From: an uncultured Collinsella sp.
GTDB taxonomy: Bacteria; Actinomycetota; Coriobacteriia; Coriobacteriales; Coriobacteriaceae
Assembly: GCA_902490445.1 (NCBI GenBank)
Contig: CABUDZ010000052.1
Location: 1 to 14,828, forward strand
Direction: 5' to 3'
DNA length: 14,828 nt
Part shown: piece by piece, positions 8,292 to 14,828 of the stretch
Numbering within the stretch: position 1 is the stretch's first letter
How the letters are laid out: the number at the start of each line of letters is the position of its first letter
The notes under the pieces: model-generated
Databases searched by the model: none
The model's input: the letters and a program-made list of their open reading frames with translations, nothing else
What the model was told of the DNA's origin: nothing
Position numbers and translations under genes: made by a program

Positions 8292-8466
8292 AGATGGGAG
8301 GCGATCCGACTTAACCTTAACGACTCGGGCACGTCGTCCGATCTGCGACGCGAACATCCCGAGCCAAGAGGAATTACGGTTACTGGTACAGCCGGGGACT
8401 TGCACCCCAATTCTCCCAAACGCGCAGGTAAACCGCGTATTCATGCGTCTCCGCACCACCATCTAG
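8292..8466 (-). promoter_or_regulatory. Cobalamin (B12) riboswitch
   Basis: Read on the - strand, the 175-nt element has the cobalamin aptamer core TTTGGGAGAATTGGGGTGC, then AAGTCCCCGGCTGTACC and AGTAACCGTAA. This matches the family pattern GGGAA..GGTG.AA.TCC...CTG....CTGTAA. Near the 3' end a B12-box-like segment AGTCGGATCGCCTCCC (8311-8296) occurs, about 10 of 16 matches by eye to the consensus. The closing helix P1 is explicit: AGATGG (8466-8461) pairs perfectly with CCATCT (8297-8292). A side helix pairs GGCTCGGG with CCCGAGTC with one wobble. The core segments and closing helix together are strong; a covariance-model score is still missing. It lies 150 nt before ATG 8142. A GC-rich hairpin follows at once (8290-8257) and may be part of the expression platform. 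Confidence 0.85.
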
Positions 8467-8473
8467 GCCATCG

Positions 8474-8502
8474 ATTATTACCGTCAAAATGGTATCACGC
8501 AA
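8474..8502 (-). promoter_or_regulatory. Predicted promoter of the riboswitch operon
   Basis: On the - strand, TTGCGT (8502-8497), a 17-nt spacer, then AATAAT (8479-8474), a 5/6 match to the -10 consensus. The predicted start of transcription, about 8467, falls one base before the riboswitch P1 helix, which independently supports both calls. The -35 overlaps the T-run of the preceding terminator. Confidence 0.55.
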
Positions 8503-8528
8503 AAGGGCCTCGCACGCAGGCGAAGCCC
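8501..8528 (-). terminator. Intrinsic terminator of the phasin-like/ABC1 kinase operon
   Basis: On the - strand GGGCTTCG (8528-8521), loop CCTGCGTG, CGAGGCCC (8512-8505), followed by TTTT. The 8-bp stem has one G-T wobble. It lies about 50 nt after the kinase stop and separates that unit from the riboswitch operon. Confidence 0.8.
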
Positions 8529-8579
8529 AAGGTAAAAGCTATTGTTTGCGATAGGAAAATGCGGTGACGGTCGCGGCCT

Positions 8580-10343
8580 CTAGTGCTTGCCGCCGTGACT
8601 GTTGAGCCAGATATTGCGGCCCAGCATAAGTGCCAGCACCAGCGCGCTCACGTAGCCCAAAAAGCCAATGACCGGAATGCCGAACACAACCGGCTCGATG
8701 CGCGCGTAGTACACCACCGACGAACCGATAAACAGGCCGGCGATCACAATAGCCATCGACATGCGGTCGATAATCCCACCTAGCTGTCGCAGCGCCTTAT
8801 CGCTGCTCATGATCTGCGTGTTCACCTTAAGCTGGCCGCGCGTGAGCATACGCGAAGCCAAGCCCAGATACTCGGCCGCCTCGAGCGAGCCCTTCGCCGC
8901 GCGATAGCTGCTCGCGGCAAGATCGCGTCCCATGTCGCGCACGCGCGCATAGGTGCTTTTTTCGTTTTTGATGTGCGCCTGGATAATCTGAATCATGTTG
9001 ACGTTGGGCATATACTCGGTCAGCAAACCCTCAAGCGTCACCATGCCGCGCGCGAACATCGTCACCACGCTCGGCAGCTCAACGTCGTTTTTGCGCGCCA
9101 GGTTTAACAGCGAGGTCAAAAACTCGCCGATATCCAGATCCTTCAGGTCAAGGCCCGCAAAGTCAGCCACGATAAAGTCCAAATCGGACAAAAAGGCCGA
9201 ATGATCGAGCTCAGCCGAGTCGCCACGCGTCACGGCGAAGCGCATGAGCGAATCCTTAAGCTTGGGCACGTCGCCCTCGGCCACGGCGAAAATCATGTCC
9301 TTGACGATACCGCGATCGTGACTCGACATGCGTCCGACCATGCCCAAGTCGATAAAGTAAACGATGCCGTCCTTGAGAATGATGTTTCCCGCATGCGGGT
9401 CGGCATGGAAAAAGCCGTCATCGAGCACCTGCGTCGAGTAGTCCTCGACGATTGCGGCACCGATCTTTTCCAAGTCATAGCCCTCGGCCACCAAGCGTTC
9501 AGGATCGGCGATCGAAATGCCGTCGACGTAGTCCATAACCACCACGTGCTCGGTGCACAGGTCCAGATAGGATTTAGGGCACGTCACGCCATGAACACTC
9601 TTATGGAACTCGTAGAAGTCGTTGAGGTTTTTGGCCTCGGCCAAAAAGTTGGTCTCCTCGCGAAACGAGGTCCACAACTCCTCGACTACGCCGTGCAGGT
9701 CAACGAATTGATCGGTGTTGACGAACTTGGAAACGATACGCACCACCGAGCGGATGATATCGATGTCCTGCGCCATAACCTGCTGCGCACCGGGGCGCTG
9801 CACCTTGACGGCCACGTCCTCGCCCGTCACCAGACGAGCGCGGTGCACTTGCGCGAGCGACGCGCTACCGAGCGGATTGGGGTCGATCGCGTCGAACATC
9901 TCCCCCAGGCGCAGGCCGTATTCTTCTTCCAGACAACTGAGTACGACCTCGTACGGCACCGGCTCCACGTCGGAGCGCAGACGACGCAGCTCGTCGCAAA
10001 AGCGTTGCGGCAGAATCTCGGACCGGTTGGCCAGAATCTGCCCCATCTTGACGAACATGGGGCCGAGTTCCTCGAGCAGGCGGCGCAAACGAACCGGCGT
10101 GAGGTTATCCCACACACGGTACTTTTTGACCAGGCGAACAATCTGCCCGATGCGTTCGCGACGACCCGCCGGCGTGAGCTGGTATTCCTCGTCCGGCGCC
10201 ATCGCGTCGGGCTCCTCGGGGACCATATCGACAGCGCGCGGCTTCTTGCGAGCGCCCGAGACGGCGGCATCGACCTCATCGACAACCGCCGCCTCGTCAC
10301 CCAAGGGATCTAGATTGTTGTAATCGGTGGTGGAATCTGCCAT
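8580..10343 (-). CDS. ABC1/UbiB/AarF-family atypical kinase-like membrane protein
   Basis: 587 residues. After an acidic N-terminus (about 1-60) comes the family KxGQ motif (KMGQ, 99-102), then the Ala-rich nucleotide loop variant GSASLAQV (159-166), the VAVK lysine (180), the catalytic-loop HADPHAGN (313-320) and the metal-binding IDLG (331-334). Two C-terminal membrane helices lie at about 530-547 and 552-575. In ubiquinone producers this family (UbiB/COQ8) supports quinone biosynthesis through ATPase activity. This organism type is not expected to make ubiquinone, so the target (menaquinone or lipid trafficking) is unknown. The start has no clear SD and follows the upstream stop after 8 nt, so it is probably translated by coupling. 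All core kinase motifs are intact. Confidence 0.92.
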   Translation of the reverse strand: MADSTTDYNNLDPLGDEAAVVDEVDAAVSGARKKPRAVDMVPEEPDAMAPDEEYQLTPAGRRERIGQIVRLVKKYRVWDNLTPVRLRRLLEELGPMFVKMGQILANRSEILPQRFCDELRRLRSDVEPVPYEVVLSCLEEEYGLRLGEMFDAIDPNPLGSASLAQVHRARLVTGEDVAVKVQRPGAQQVMAQDIDIIRSVVRIVSKFVNTDQFVDLHGVVEELWTSFREETNFLAEAKNLNDFYEFHKSVHGVTCPKSYLDLCTEHVVVMDYVDGISIADPERLVAEGYDLEKIGAAIVEDYSTQVLDDGFFHADPHAGNIILKDGIVYFIDLGMVGRMSSHDRGIVKDMIFAVAEGDVPKLKDSLMRFAVTRGDSAELDHSAFLSDLDFIVADFAGLDLKDLDIGEFLTSLLNLARKNDVELPSVVTMFARGMVTLEGLLTEYMPNVNMIQIIQAHIKNEKSTYARVRDMGRDLAASSYRAAKGSLEAAEYLGLASRMLTRGQLKVNTQIMSSDKALRQLGGIIDRMSMAIVIAGLFIGSSVVYYARIEPVVFGIPVIGFLGYVSALVLALMLGRNIWLNSHGGKH

Positions 10344-10351
10344 CTGCGCTG

Positions 10352-10768
10352 CTACTCGGCCTCTTCGGTATCCTTCGCATCGTCGGGCTCAACAGACTCG
10401 ACGGGCACCGAGGTCACGTTGTCCTCGACCGAATCGACGATGTCGCGCACATGGGCCAGGAAGGCCGTGCGCTCGGGAGCGGTCATAACGCGGACGCGAG
10501 CCAGGATGAGCTCGTCGAGCACGCGCTGTGCCGCAGTCTCGCCCTGCATGCCCAAGCGCTCGGTCAGATCGGAGATGGTACCGCCGGCCTGCTCGAACAT
10601 GTCGGACACGCTGCGGGCGATATCGGGGGTGGCGGTGTCCTTGCGGACCTGCTCGCCTTTGGTGTTAAGGTCGTCGAGGACCTTCTTGCCGCCTTCGACA
10701 GCAACGGCGGCAGCGCCAAAGCCCACGTTGATGGCACCGTTAACAAGCTGATCGAGTTTCATAACCAT
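10352..10768 (-). CDS. Phasin-like small helical protein
   Basis: 138 residues. A short amphipathic/hydrophobic N-terminus (GAINVGFGAAAVAVEGGKK, about 11-29) precedes a KVLDDLNTKGEQVRKD segment that resembles the start of phasin/PHA-granule-associated proteins. Helical predicted coiled regions and an acidic tail follow. ATG 10768 was chosen because GGAGA (10778-10774) lies 5 nt before it; the longer frame uses a TTG inside that SD region. It ends 8 nt before the ABC1 kinase gene. The phasin-like plus ABC1 kinase pairing recurs in Gram-positive genomes (recollection, not checked here), suggesting a shared membrane or lipid role rather than PHA storage, since no PHA synthase is visible. Function is not established. 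Confidence 0.7.
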   Translation of the reverse strand: MVMKLDQLVNGAINVGFGAAAVAVEGGKKVLDDLNTKGEQVRKDTATPDIARSVSDMFEQAGGTISDLTERLGMQGETAAQRVLDELILARVRVMTAPERTAFLAHVRDIVDSVEDNVTSVPVESVEPDDAKDTEEAE

Positions 10769-10803
10769 GGTTGTCTCCAATCACAAACAACTGCATTGGC
10801 GTT

Positions 10804-10833
10804 CTTGTACCCAAGATTGAGTGAAAGCGACAA
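10804..10833 (-). promoter_or_regulatory. Possible promoter of the phasin-like/ABC1 operon
   Basis: On the - strand TTGTCG (10833-10828), an 18-nt spacer and TACAAG (10809-10804), each 4/6 matches. It is reasonably placed about 36 nt before the start codon. No clear terminator of the dipeptidase gene lies in the 100-nt gap, so read-through is also possible. Confidence 0.35.
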
Positions 10834-10867
10834 AGTGTTTTAGCGCTATTCGATCGACGGGAAATCC

Positions 10868-12391
10868 CTATCTCACGTTGTCGTTCATCGCGAAAGAGTT
10901 CTTCATGGCGCAGCTCGTGGTGTAGAGCACCTTGCCCAACAGGGCATCGGTCTCCACGCGCACGAGCTCGGCAAACTCCTCGTTGGCGCGTGCAAGCTCG
11001 GCAGGCACCTCGGCCTCGGGCAGAACGGCTACGGCAGCGTCGACGTCATGAATCTGCTTGTGGCCCATGCCGCCGACCTTCTCCTGATAATCCTCGACTG
11101 CGCGGCCGCACTCATGGAAGCGGACGTCGGCCAGCGCGCCGATCAGGCGGTTGGCCCAGTAGAAGTTTTCGGACGTCACGCGAGCCTGCGTGTCGGCATA
11201 GTACTCGGGCATGGTCTCGACGTTGGCGTACAGCGGAACCAGCGCGTTAAACGAGTTGGAGCCAAACGCCATCCACTGCACGGCGCGATAGGCCGGCTGC
11301 GCATAGGGACGCAGCTGCAGCACGGCGAGCTGGCTGTTGCGGTTGATACCGATGGGGCGATAGGCGCCGCGTGTGGCGGGCGTGCCCTTGCTGCCGTAGC
11401 AGTCGTACTCCGTGCCCTGGTAGTGGCTCGAAAGCACGTACTTGATGTCCTCGATGGTCACCTTGCGCTCGGGCACGCGGCTCCAGGGGATATCGTCGCT
11501 CTCGGGCGTGTAGTCGGCCTCGGGACCGTCCCACACATCGCTGGGGTTGAGGCAGCGCTGCATGTACCACGCGCGCGGCGTGTTGTAGACATGGTCGCTG
11601 TCGCTGTGCGAGCCAAAGGCCTCGCGCGGGTTGAAGACCGTCGCCGGACCGTCGCCCTCAACGCCCGGCGTCAGGTCCAGATGCCACTCGGCCATCCAGG
11701 CGCGCAGGTCGGCGGAGCACATGTGGTCGGCCTGGGCGCCCTCGGCGTCATCCAGGTCAAAGCTGTCGATACCCAGCTGGTTGGGCATGGTCACGTAGGC
11801 GTCATCGGGCACGCGCTTGGCGATCCAGTGGTGGCCGCCGATGGTCTCGAGCCACCAGATCTCGTCCACGTCGCTAAAGGCAATGCCGTTGTTCTCGTAG
11901 GTGCCATAGCGCTCGAGCAGGTCGCCCAGAATGCGTACGCCGTCGCGGGCGGATTTGGCATATGGCAGCACCAGGGTCACCATGTCCTCCTCGCCCAGAC
12001 CGCCGGGCTGCGCCGGAACATAGCCGTCCTCGCCCTCCTTGCCCTTGGCGGGCACGTAGTCGACGAGCGGGTCGGCGCCGCGAACGCGCTCGTTGGTGGT
12101 GAGCGTCTCGGTTGCGGACATGCCCACATTGAGCTCGTTGAAACCGGCCTCCGCCCAGATGCCGTGGCCCGGGACAACATCGGGAACGCTCGTGTAGCGC
12201 ATGGGGTTATCGGGCAGCTCAACGGTCAGGTGGCTCAGGACGCTCGTGTAGACGCGCGGCTGCTCGTCGGGATGCACCACGCGCATGCGCTTGGGCTCAA
12301 ACACCCCGTTGGACGAGTCCTCGTTGCGGGCGACCAGGGTCGACCCGTCGTAGCTTGCGTTCTTACCGACCAAAATCGTTGTGCACGGCAT
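10868..12391 (-). CDS. C69-family dipeptidase (PepD-type Ntn hydrolase)
   Basis: 507 residues. The N-terminus MPCTTILVGKNASYDG, followed by ARNEDS, is the hallmark of peptidase family C69 (PepDA-like). In this family Cys, here residue 3, becomes the N-terminal nucleophile after removal of the leading residues. Family members cleave dipeptides of broad sequence in the cytoplasm. ATG 12391 was chosen over the in-frame ATG 12397 because a perfect AAGGAGG (12404-12398) lies 6 nt before it, and because the nucleophile is then preceded by only two residues. There is no signal peptide, so it is cytoplasmic. It appears monocistronic, with an AT-rich palindromic element upstream. A clear promoter could not be fixed; a TACACT box near 12431 is the best weak -10. 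Confidence 0.93.
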   Translation of the reverse strand: MPCTTILVGKNASYDGSTLVARNEDSSNGVFEPKRMRVVHPDEQPRVYTSVLSHLTVELPDNPMRYTSVPDVVPGHGIWAEAGFNELNVGMSATETLTTNERVRGADPLVDYVPAKGKEGEDGYVPAQPGGLGEEDMVTLVLPYAKSARDGVRILGDLLERYGTYENNGIAFSDVDEIWWLETIGGHHWIAKRVPDDAYVTMPNQLGIDSFDLDDAEGAQADHMCSADLRAWMAEWHLDLTPGVEGDGPATVFNPREAFGSHSDSDHVYNTPRAWYMQRCLNPSDVWDGPEADYTPESDDIPWSRVPERKVTIEDIKYVLSSHYQGTEYDCYGSKGTPATRGAYRPIGINRNSQLAVLQLRPYAQPAYRAVQWMAFGSNSFNALVPLYANVETMPEYYADTQARVTSENFYWANRLIGALADVRFHECGRAVEDYQEKVGGMGHKQIHDVDAAVAVLPEAEVPAELARANEEFAELVRVETDALLGKVLYTTSCAMKNSFAMNDNVR

Positions 12392-12473
12392 GCGCATCCT
12401 CCTTGAGCGAAGAAATCAAACGATAACAGTGTATCGCTTCGGCGCAGAAAGGGCGAAACCACGGCGCTGGCAA

Positions 12474-12712
12474 CCCCTGTGGTCAAAAAATGCCAAATAT
12501 GAGTACTGTCACCAATTTAGTAACAGCAATTTTGCTACGTATGGGTGTCGAAAGTCTACATTTGTTCAAAAATTAGATGATGTAATTCCTCATAGGTCCA
12601 ATAAAATAGGCTCTCTATCGATAATAAATATCGTTAGAGAGCCTATTTGACCTAAAATATATGTGACTATCTTGGCAACAGTACTCATATTTGGCATTTT
12701 TTGTCCACGGGG
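12474..12712. mobile_element. MITE-like palindromic element with long terminal inverted repeats
   Basis: An AT-rich 239-bp block in a GC-rich setting. Its ends are inverted repeats of about 50 bp with a 26-bp perfectly matching core (12484-12509 versus 12678-12703). The outer arms begin CCCCtGTGGtC on the left and CCCCGTGGaC on the right, read inward. AACCCCT flanks the block on both sides (12472-12478 and 12722-12728), but it partly overlaps the left repeat, so it may or may not be a target-site duplication. The interior has no ORF of note and holds a 20-bp hairpin. It fills most of the gap between folD and the dipeptidase gene. The family is not recognised; a structural intergenic repeat is the alternative. 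Confidence 0.55.
12604..12648. terminator. Central 20-bp hairpin of the palindromic element
   Basis: The left arm (12604-12623, beginning AAATAGGCTCTC) and right arm (12629-12648, ending GAGAGCCTATTT) pair over 20 bp with a single mismatch and a 5-nt loop. T-rich sequence follows on the - strand (TATTTTATTGG). It could end fchA-folD transcripts and possibly act in both directions. An outer AGGTC/GACCT pair extends it past a bulge. Confidence 0.6.
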
Positions 12713-12745
12713 TATAGAACTAACCCCTCAAACAGCCCAAAACGC

Positions 12746-13600
12746 CTATTTCGATGCGCGCTCGGCCGCTTCGATCACGTGTTTGGCGAGGATCGCCGTC
12801 GTCACAGCGCCCACGCCGCCCGGCACGGGCGTGATGGCGTTAACGACCGGCTCCGCAGCATCAGAATCGACGTCACCCACCAGCTTGCCAGCGGCCTCGT
12901 CCCAATTAATGCCAACATCGATGATCGTCTGGCCCTCGCGAACCGCATCCACGCCAATCGTACGTGCGCGTCCAACGGCGGCAACCACAATGTCGGCAGC
13001 ACGGCACTCGGCAGCAAGGTCGTGCGTATGCGTATGGCACGTCGTCACGGTCGCATTGCGCGCCGTAAGCATGGCGGCAACAGGACGCCCGATCACCAGC
13101 GAGCGCCCGACCACAGCAACCTTAGCTCCATCCAGCTCAACGCCGTAATGATCCAGCAAAGCAAGCACGGCTTCGGCTGTGCAGGGGGCAAAACCCTCGC
13201 CGCGCCCCGAAAGCGTGGTGAGCAGCGAAGCCGGCGTCATGGAGTCAACGTCCTTGGCAGGATCGAGTGCCGCGGCAACCGCGTCCTCGTCAAGGCCGGC
13301 GGGCAGCGGGCGGAACACCAGGCAGCCATGAACAGCGGGGTCGGAATTGATGTCCTCGATGGCCGCCAACAGCTCGTCCTGCGATACATCGGCGGGAAGC
13401 AAAACGCGGCGAGCTTCAATGCCAACCTTCTCGCAGCGCCTGAGCGCACCGCGCTCGTAGGATAGGTCGTCCTCGCGTTCACCCACACGCACGATAGCCA
13501 ACGTCGGAACAACGCCGCGCTCGCGCAAAGCCACGCAGCGAGCAGCAAGTTCCTCAGTCAACGCGCGGGCGACGGGAGCGCCCTTCAGCAGTTCAGCCAT
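12746..13600 (-). CDS. folD: FolD-type methylene-THF dehydrogenase, cyclohydrolase lysine missing
   Basis: 284 residues. Interconverts 5,10-methylene-THF and methenyl-THF with NAD(P). The Rossmann region has VVGRSLVIGRPV (163-174), and the C-terminal VPGGVG is present, as is KDVD (116-119). Ungapped alignment from memory with E. coli FolD around CEEVG/CEKVG puts Ala52 at the catalytic Lys (YVxxK; here YERGA, 48-52). The VQLPLP motif is VFRPLP (95-100), so the Gln is Phe96. Those residues serve the cyclohydrolase step in bifunctional enzymes, so this one is probably dehydrogenase-only, with FchA next door supplying the other step. ATG 13600 follows the fchA stop by 2 nt, with a purine-rich GAGGGGA SD inside the end of fchA. 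The longer frame to 13666 would overlap fchA and lacks family similarity. Confidence 0.93.
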   Translation of the reverse strand: MAELLKGAPVARALTEELAARCVALRERGVVPTLAIVRVGEREDDLSYERGALRRCEKVGIEARRVLLPADVSQDELLAAIEDINSDPAVHGCLVFRPLPAGLDEDAVAAALDPAKDVDSMTPASLLTTLSGRGEGFAPCTAEAVLALLDHYGVELDGAKVAVVGRSLVIGRPVAAMLTARNATVTTCHTHTHDLAAECRAADIVVAAVGRARTIGVDAVREGQTIIDVGINWDEAAGKLVGDVDSDAAEPVVNAITPVPGGVGAVTTAILAKHVIEAAERASK

Positions 13601-13602
13601 GG

Positions 13603-14235
13603 CTATCCCCTCTTCCTTGCAGCGTCGGCGGCGCGGCGCGCCAGCGCATCGGCGCGCGGCAACCACGTGTCCAGCAGCTCATCGCACGCGGTCTCGAGCT
13701 CCTCGGCGCGCGCCCGGTCCTTCATAGACGTGGTGTTGGCAAAGAGCGTCAAGCTCGCGCCCTGCATAGCGGAACGGCAGAACACGGCGCCGCACGCCAC
13801 ATCGGACAGCAGCTGACGCGAACCCTTGTCGGCCATGTCCTCGAGCAGCGCCAGCGCACGCCCGCAGGCATCCATAATGCGATACGGCGGCATAGCGGCC
13901 ACATGCAGCGCATCCTGAATCGCGGTCGCTCGAGCCGGATCGTCACGCGGAATACCGTACGCCGCGGACACCTGCCCATAGGCACGAACGTCCTCGGCAA
14001 CCAACTCGACAAGCTCCTGGGCCAGCTCATCAGCATGGACAAACGCACGCGTCAGGTCATCCGCACGATCAGCAAGCGCGGGATTGGTCGCACCGTAGCG
14101 GGCAACCATTCCGCACAGCGAGGCGCCCAGCGCGCCCACAAAGGCGCTCGCGCTGCCACCGCCGGGAACCGGCTCGCGCGCGGCCAGCGCCTCGGCAAAC
14201 CCGCGGCAGGTCTTGTCCATCATCTCTTGGCTCAT
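13603..14235 (-). CDS. fchA: Formimidoyl-THF cyclodeaminase / methenyl-THF cyclohydrolase family protein
   Basis: 210 residues, matching a stand-alone FTCD_C (PF04961) domain. The signature PVPGGGSASAFVGALGASL lies at 22-40. The remainder is helical, including the segment FANTTSMKDRA near 163-173. Stand-alone members act as formimidoyl-THF cyclodeaminase in histidine/purine degradation or as methenyl-THF cyclohydrolase (FchA) in clostridia and acetogens. Coupling to a FolD without its cyclohydrolase lysine favours the second role here. ATG 14235 was chosen because AAGGTG (14248-14243) is 7 nt upstream; ATG 14241 would leave only 1 nt. No glutamate formiminotransferase or hut gene is visible. 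Confidence 0.92.
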   Translation of the reverse strand: MSQEMMDKTCRGFAEALAAREPVPGGGSASAFVGALGASLCGMVARYGATNPALADRADDLTRAFVHADELAQELVELVAEDVRAYGQVSAAYGIPRDDPARATAIQDALHVAAMPPYRIMDACGRALALLEDMADKGSRQLLSDVACGAVFCRSAMQGASLTLFANTTSMKDRARAEELETACDELLDTWLPRADALARRAADAARKRG

Positions 14236-14261
14236 GCACATGCACCTTCAAGTCATATACA

Positions 14262-14287
14262 TCGGTCGGGTGGCAACCGCCGACCGA
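14262..14287 (-). promoter_or_regulatory. Leader hairpin before fchA
   Basis: TCGGTCGG (14262-14269) pairs perfectly with CCGACCGA (14280-14287) around a 10-nt loop. It lies between the predicted transcription start (about 14306) and the fchA SD. No T-run follows on the - strand, so it is not a terminator. It may influence translation or mRNA stability. It does not resemble a THF riboswitch. Confidence 0.4.
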
Positions 14288-14312
14288 CCGCATCGATCAC
14301 GTAATGGTGCTA

Positions 14313-14341
14313 AGTCTAGCCCATAAGCACATGAGCGTCAG
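14313..14341 (-). promoter_or_regulatory. fchA: Predicted promoter of fchA-folD
   Basis: On the - strand CTGACG (14341-14336), a 17-nt spacer and TAGACT (14318-14313). Each box matches 4 of 6 consensus bases with ideal spacing. It lies about 78 nt upstream of the fchA start codon. Confidence 0.45.
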
Positions 14342-14597
14342 CGCACCTGGCCATCGCGGATTTCTATGGCACACGATAGGCGGCAGCGACACAAACATGG
14401 GACACATGGCCCACCTTTCGAGACTCCCGGGCAGCACAAGCTGGGGCATATCTATAAGTAAGGAACCCGTTGGGGCACGGCCGGGCAACGGCCACAAGCA
14501 ATGAACGGAGGCATAAGCCGCACAGCACACAGAGACATCCGCCGCCAGCGCAATCAGTACCCCAACAGCATGCGGCGCCGTGATGTCATCGGCAGAC
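14342..14597. other. Intergenic region before the lipoprotein gene
   Basis: Lies between divergent units. TATAAG (about 14452) is a good -10-like hexamer for the + strand but has no convincing -35. Short + strand frames crossing this region lack SDs and overlap the lipoprotein gene in another frame, so they are not called. No tRNA or riboswitch is seen. Confidence 0.4.
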
Positions 14598-14612
14598 AAG
14601 GAGGACGCCACC

Positions 14613-14828
14613 ATGAAGAAAAAGACCCTATCGATTCTTTCCCTTTGCATCGCCCTCTTTGCCGCATTTGCCCTTGTCGGCTGCGGCGGGAGCGCATCGG
14701 GCGGAGGCGGCAGCACCGCCAAGAGCGAGAGCAAGGAAAAGGCCCCCGTCGCCAAGAAGACCGACTTTATCTGGTTTAAGGTCGAGATGCCCGAGGGTGT
14801 CGGCGTAAGCGACTCCGCCGGCAAGAAT
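14613..14828 (+). CDS. Putative lipoprotein, N-terminal part only (cut by window end)
   Basis: 72 residues are visible and the frame runs off the right edge. A basic start MKKK and a hydrophobic core lead to lipobox LVGC with Cys24 as the lipidation site, followed by a Gly/Ser/Lys-rich tether and then a folded region beginning near DFIWFKVEMPEGVG. A perfect AAGGAGG (14598-14604) lies 8 nt before ATG 14613. It is exported and membrane-anchored. The visible part is too short for a family assignment; a solute-binding or small surface lipoprotein is possible but not supported further. Confidence 0.87.
   Translation, partial: MKKKTLSILSLCIALFAAFALVGCGGSASGGGGSTAKSESKEKAPVAKKTDFIWFKVEMPEGVGVSDSAGKN

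Noticed and set aside
6412..8466. 684-codon open frame on the + strand
   Set aside because: Antisense to the same gene and runs across the riboswitch. The residue composition is shadow-like and there is no RBS.
9201..10313. 370-codon open frame on the + strand
   Set aside because: Antisense to the ABC1 kinase gene, whose motifs are intact in the - frame.
11048..12406. 452-codon open frame on the + strand
   Set aside because: Antisense to the C69 dipeptidase, which carries clear family motifs. The frame reads as low-complexity Val/Ala/Gly/His.
14243..14306. Possible THF riboswitch before fchA
   Set aside because: Only a single 8-bp hairpin is seen. The conserved THF-aptamer junction sequences are absent.
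14501..14779. 92-codon + strand frame upstream of the lipoprotein
   Set aside because: It overlaps the lipoprotein gene in another frame. The lipoprotein has a perfect SD, a signal peptide and a lipobox, while this frame is an Arg-rich shadow.

Overview
The window looks chromosomal and comes from a high-GC anaerobic actinobacterium of the Coriobacteriia, most likely Collinsella or a close relative. This is inferred from the gene set (class III FBPase, C69 dipeptidase, FolD beside FchA, Ser/Lys-rich surface proteins), the strong GC codon bias and the surface-protein style. No rRNA or tRNA gene was found to confirm it.

Layout. (1) The first 3.3 kb is on the + strand: a long AT-richer leader with a perfect dyad, the class III fructose-1,6-bisphosphatase gene fbp, and two paralogous four-helix GtrA-family membrane proteins. 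It closes with a strong terminator that lies back to back with the terminator of the next, oppositely oriented unit. (2) From 8.5 to 3.4 kb on the - strand there is a promoter, a cobalamin (B12) riboswitch, a very large surface protein (four DUF4430/transcobalamin-like repeats, a PQQ-type beta-propeller, an InlB-like repeat, a wall-spanning linker and a membrane anchor), and a translationally coupled second protein with one membrane-tethered DUF4430 domain. I read this as a candidate corrinoid-capture operon and consider it the most interesting content here. (3) From 10.8 to 8.5 kb (-) a phasin-like small protein is coupled to a UbiB/ABC1-type atypical kinase, with its own terminator. (4) From 12.4 to 10.9 kb (-) there is a C69-family dipeptidase. 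(5) From 12.47 to 12.71 kb, between the dipeptidase and folD, sits an AT-rich MITE-like palindromic element with long imperfect terminal inverted repeats and a central 20-bp hairpin. (6) From 14.3 to 12.7 kb (-) fchA (cyclodeaminase/methenyl-THF cyclohydrolase family) is coupled to folD. This FolD has lost the cyclohydrolase lysine, which suggests that the two proteins divide the usual bifunctional reaction. (7) At the right edge (+) a lipoprotein gene begins and is cut by the window end.

How the parts fit: fbp supplies gluconeogenesis, fchA-folD one-carbon interconversion, and the riboswitch operon probably scavenges corrinoids at the cell surface. No corrinoid transporter is visible in the window, so the partner that moves the ligand across the membrane must be elsewhere. 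Most start sites were moved inward from the longest open frame on the basis of Shine-Dalgarno (SD) spacing; each case is explained in its entry.
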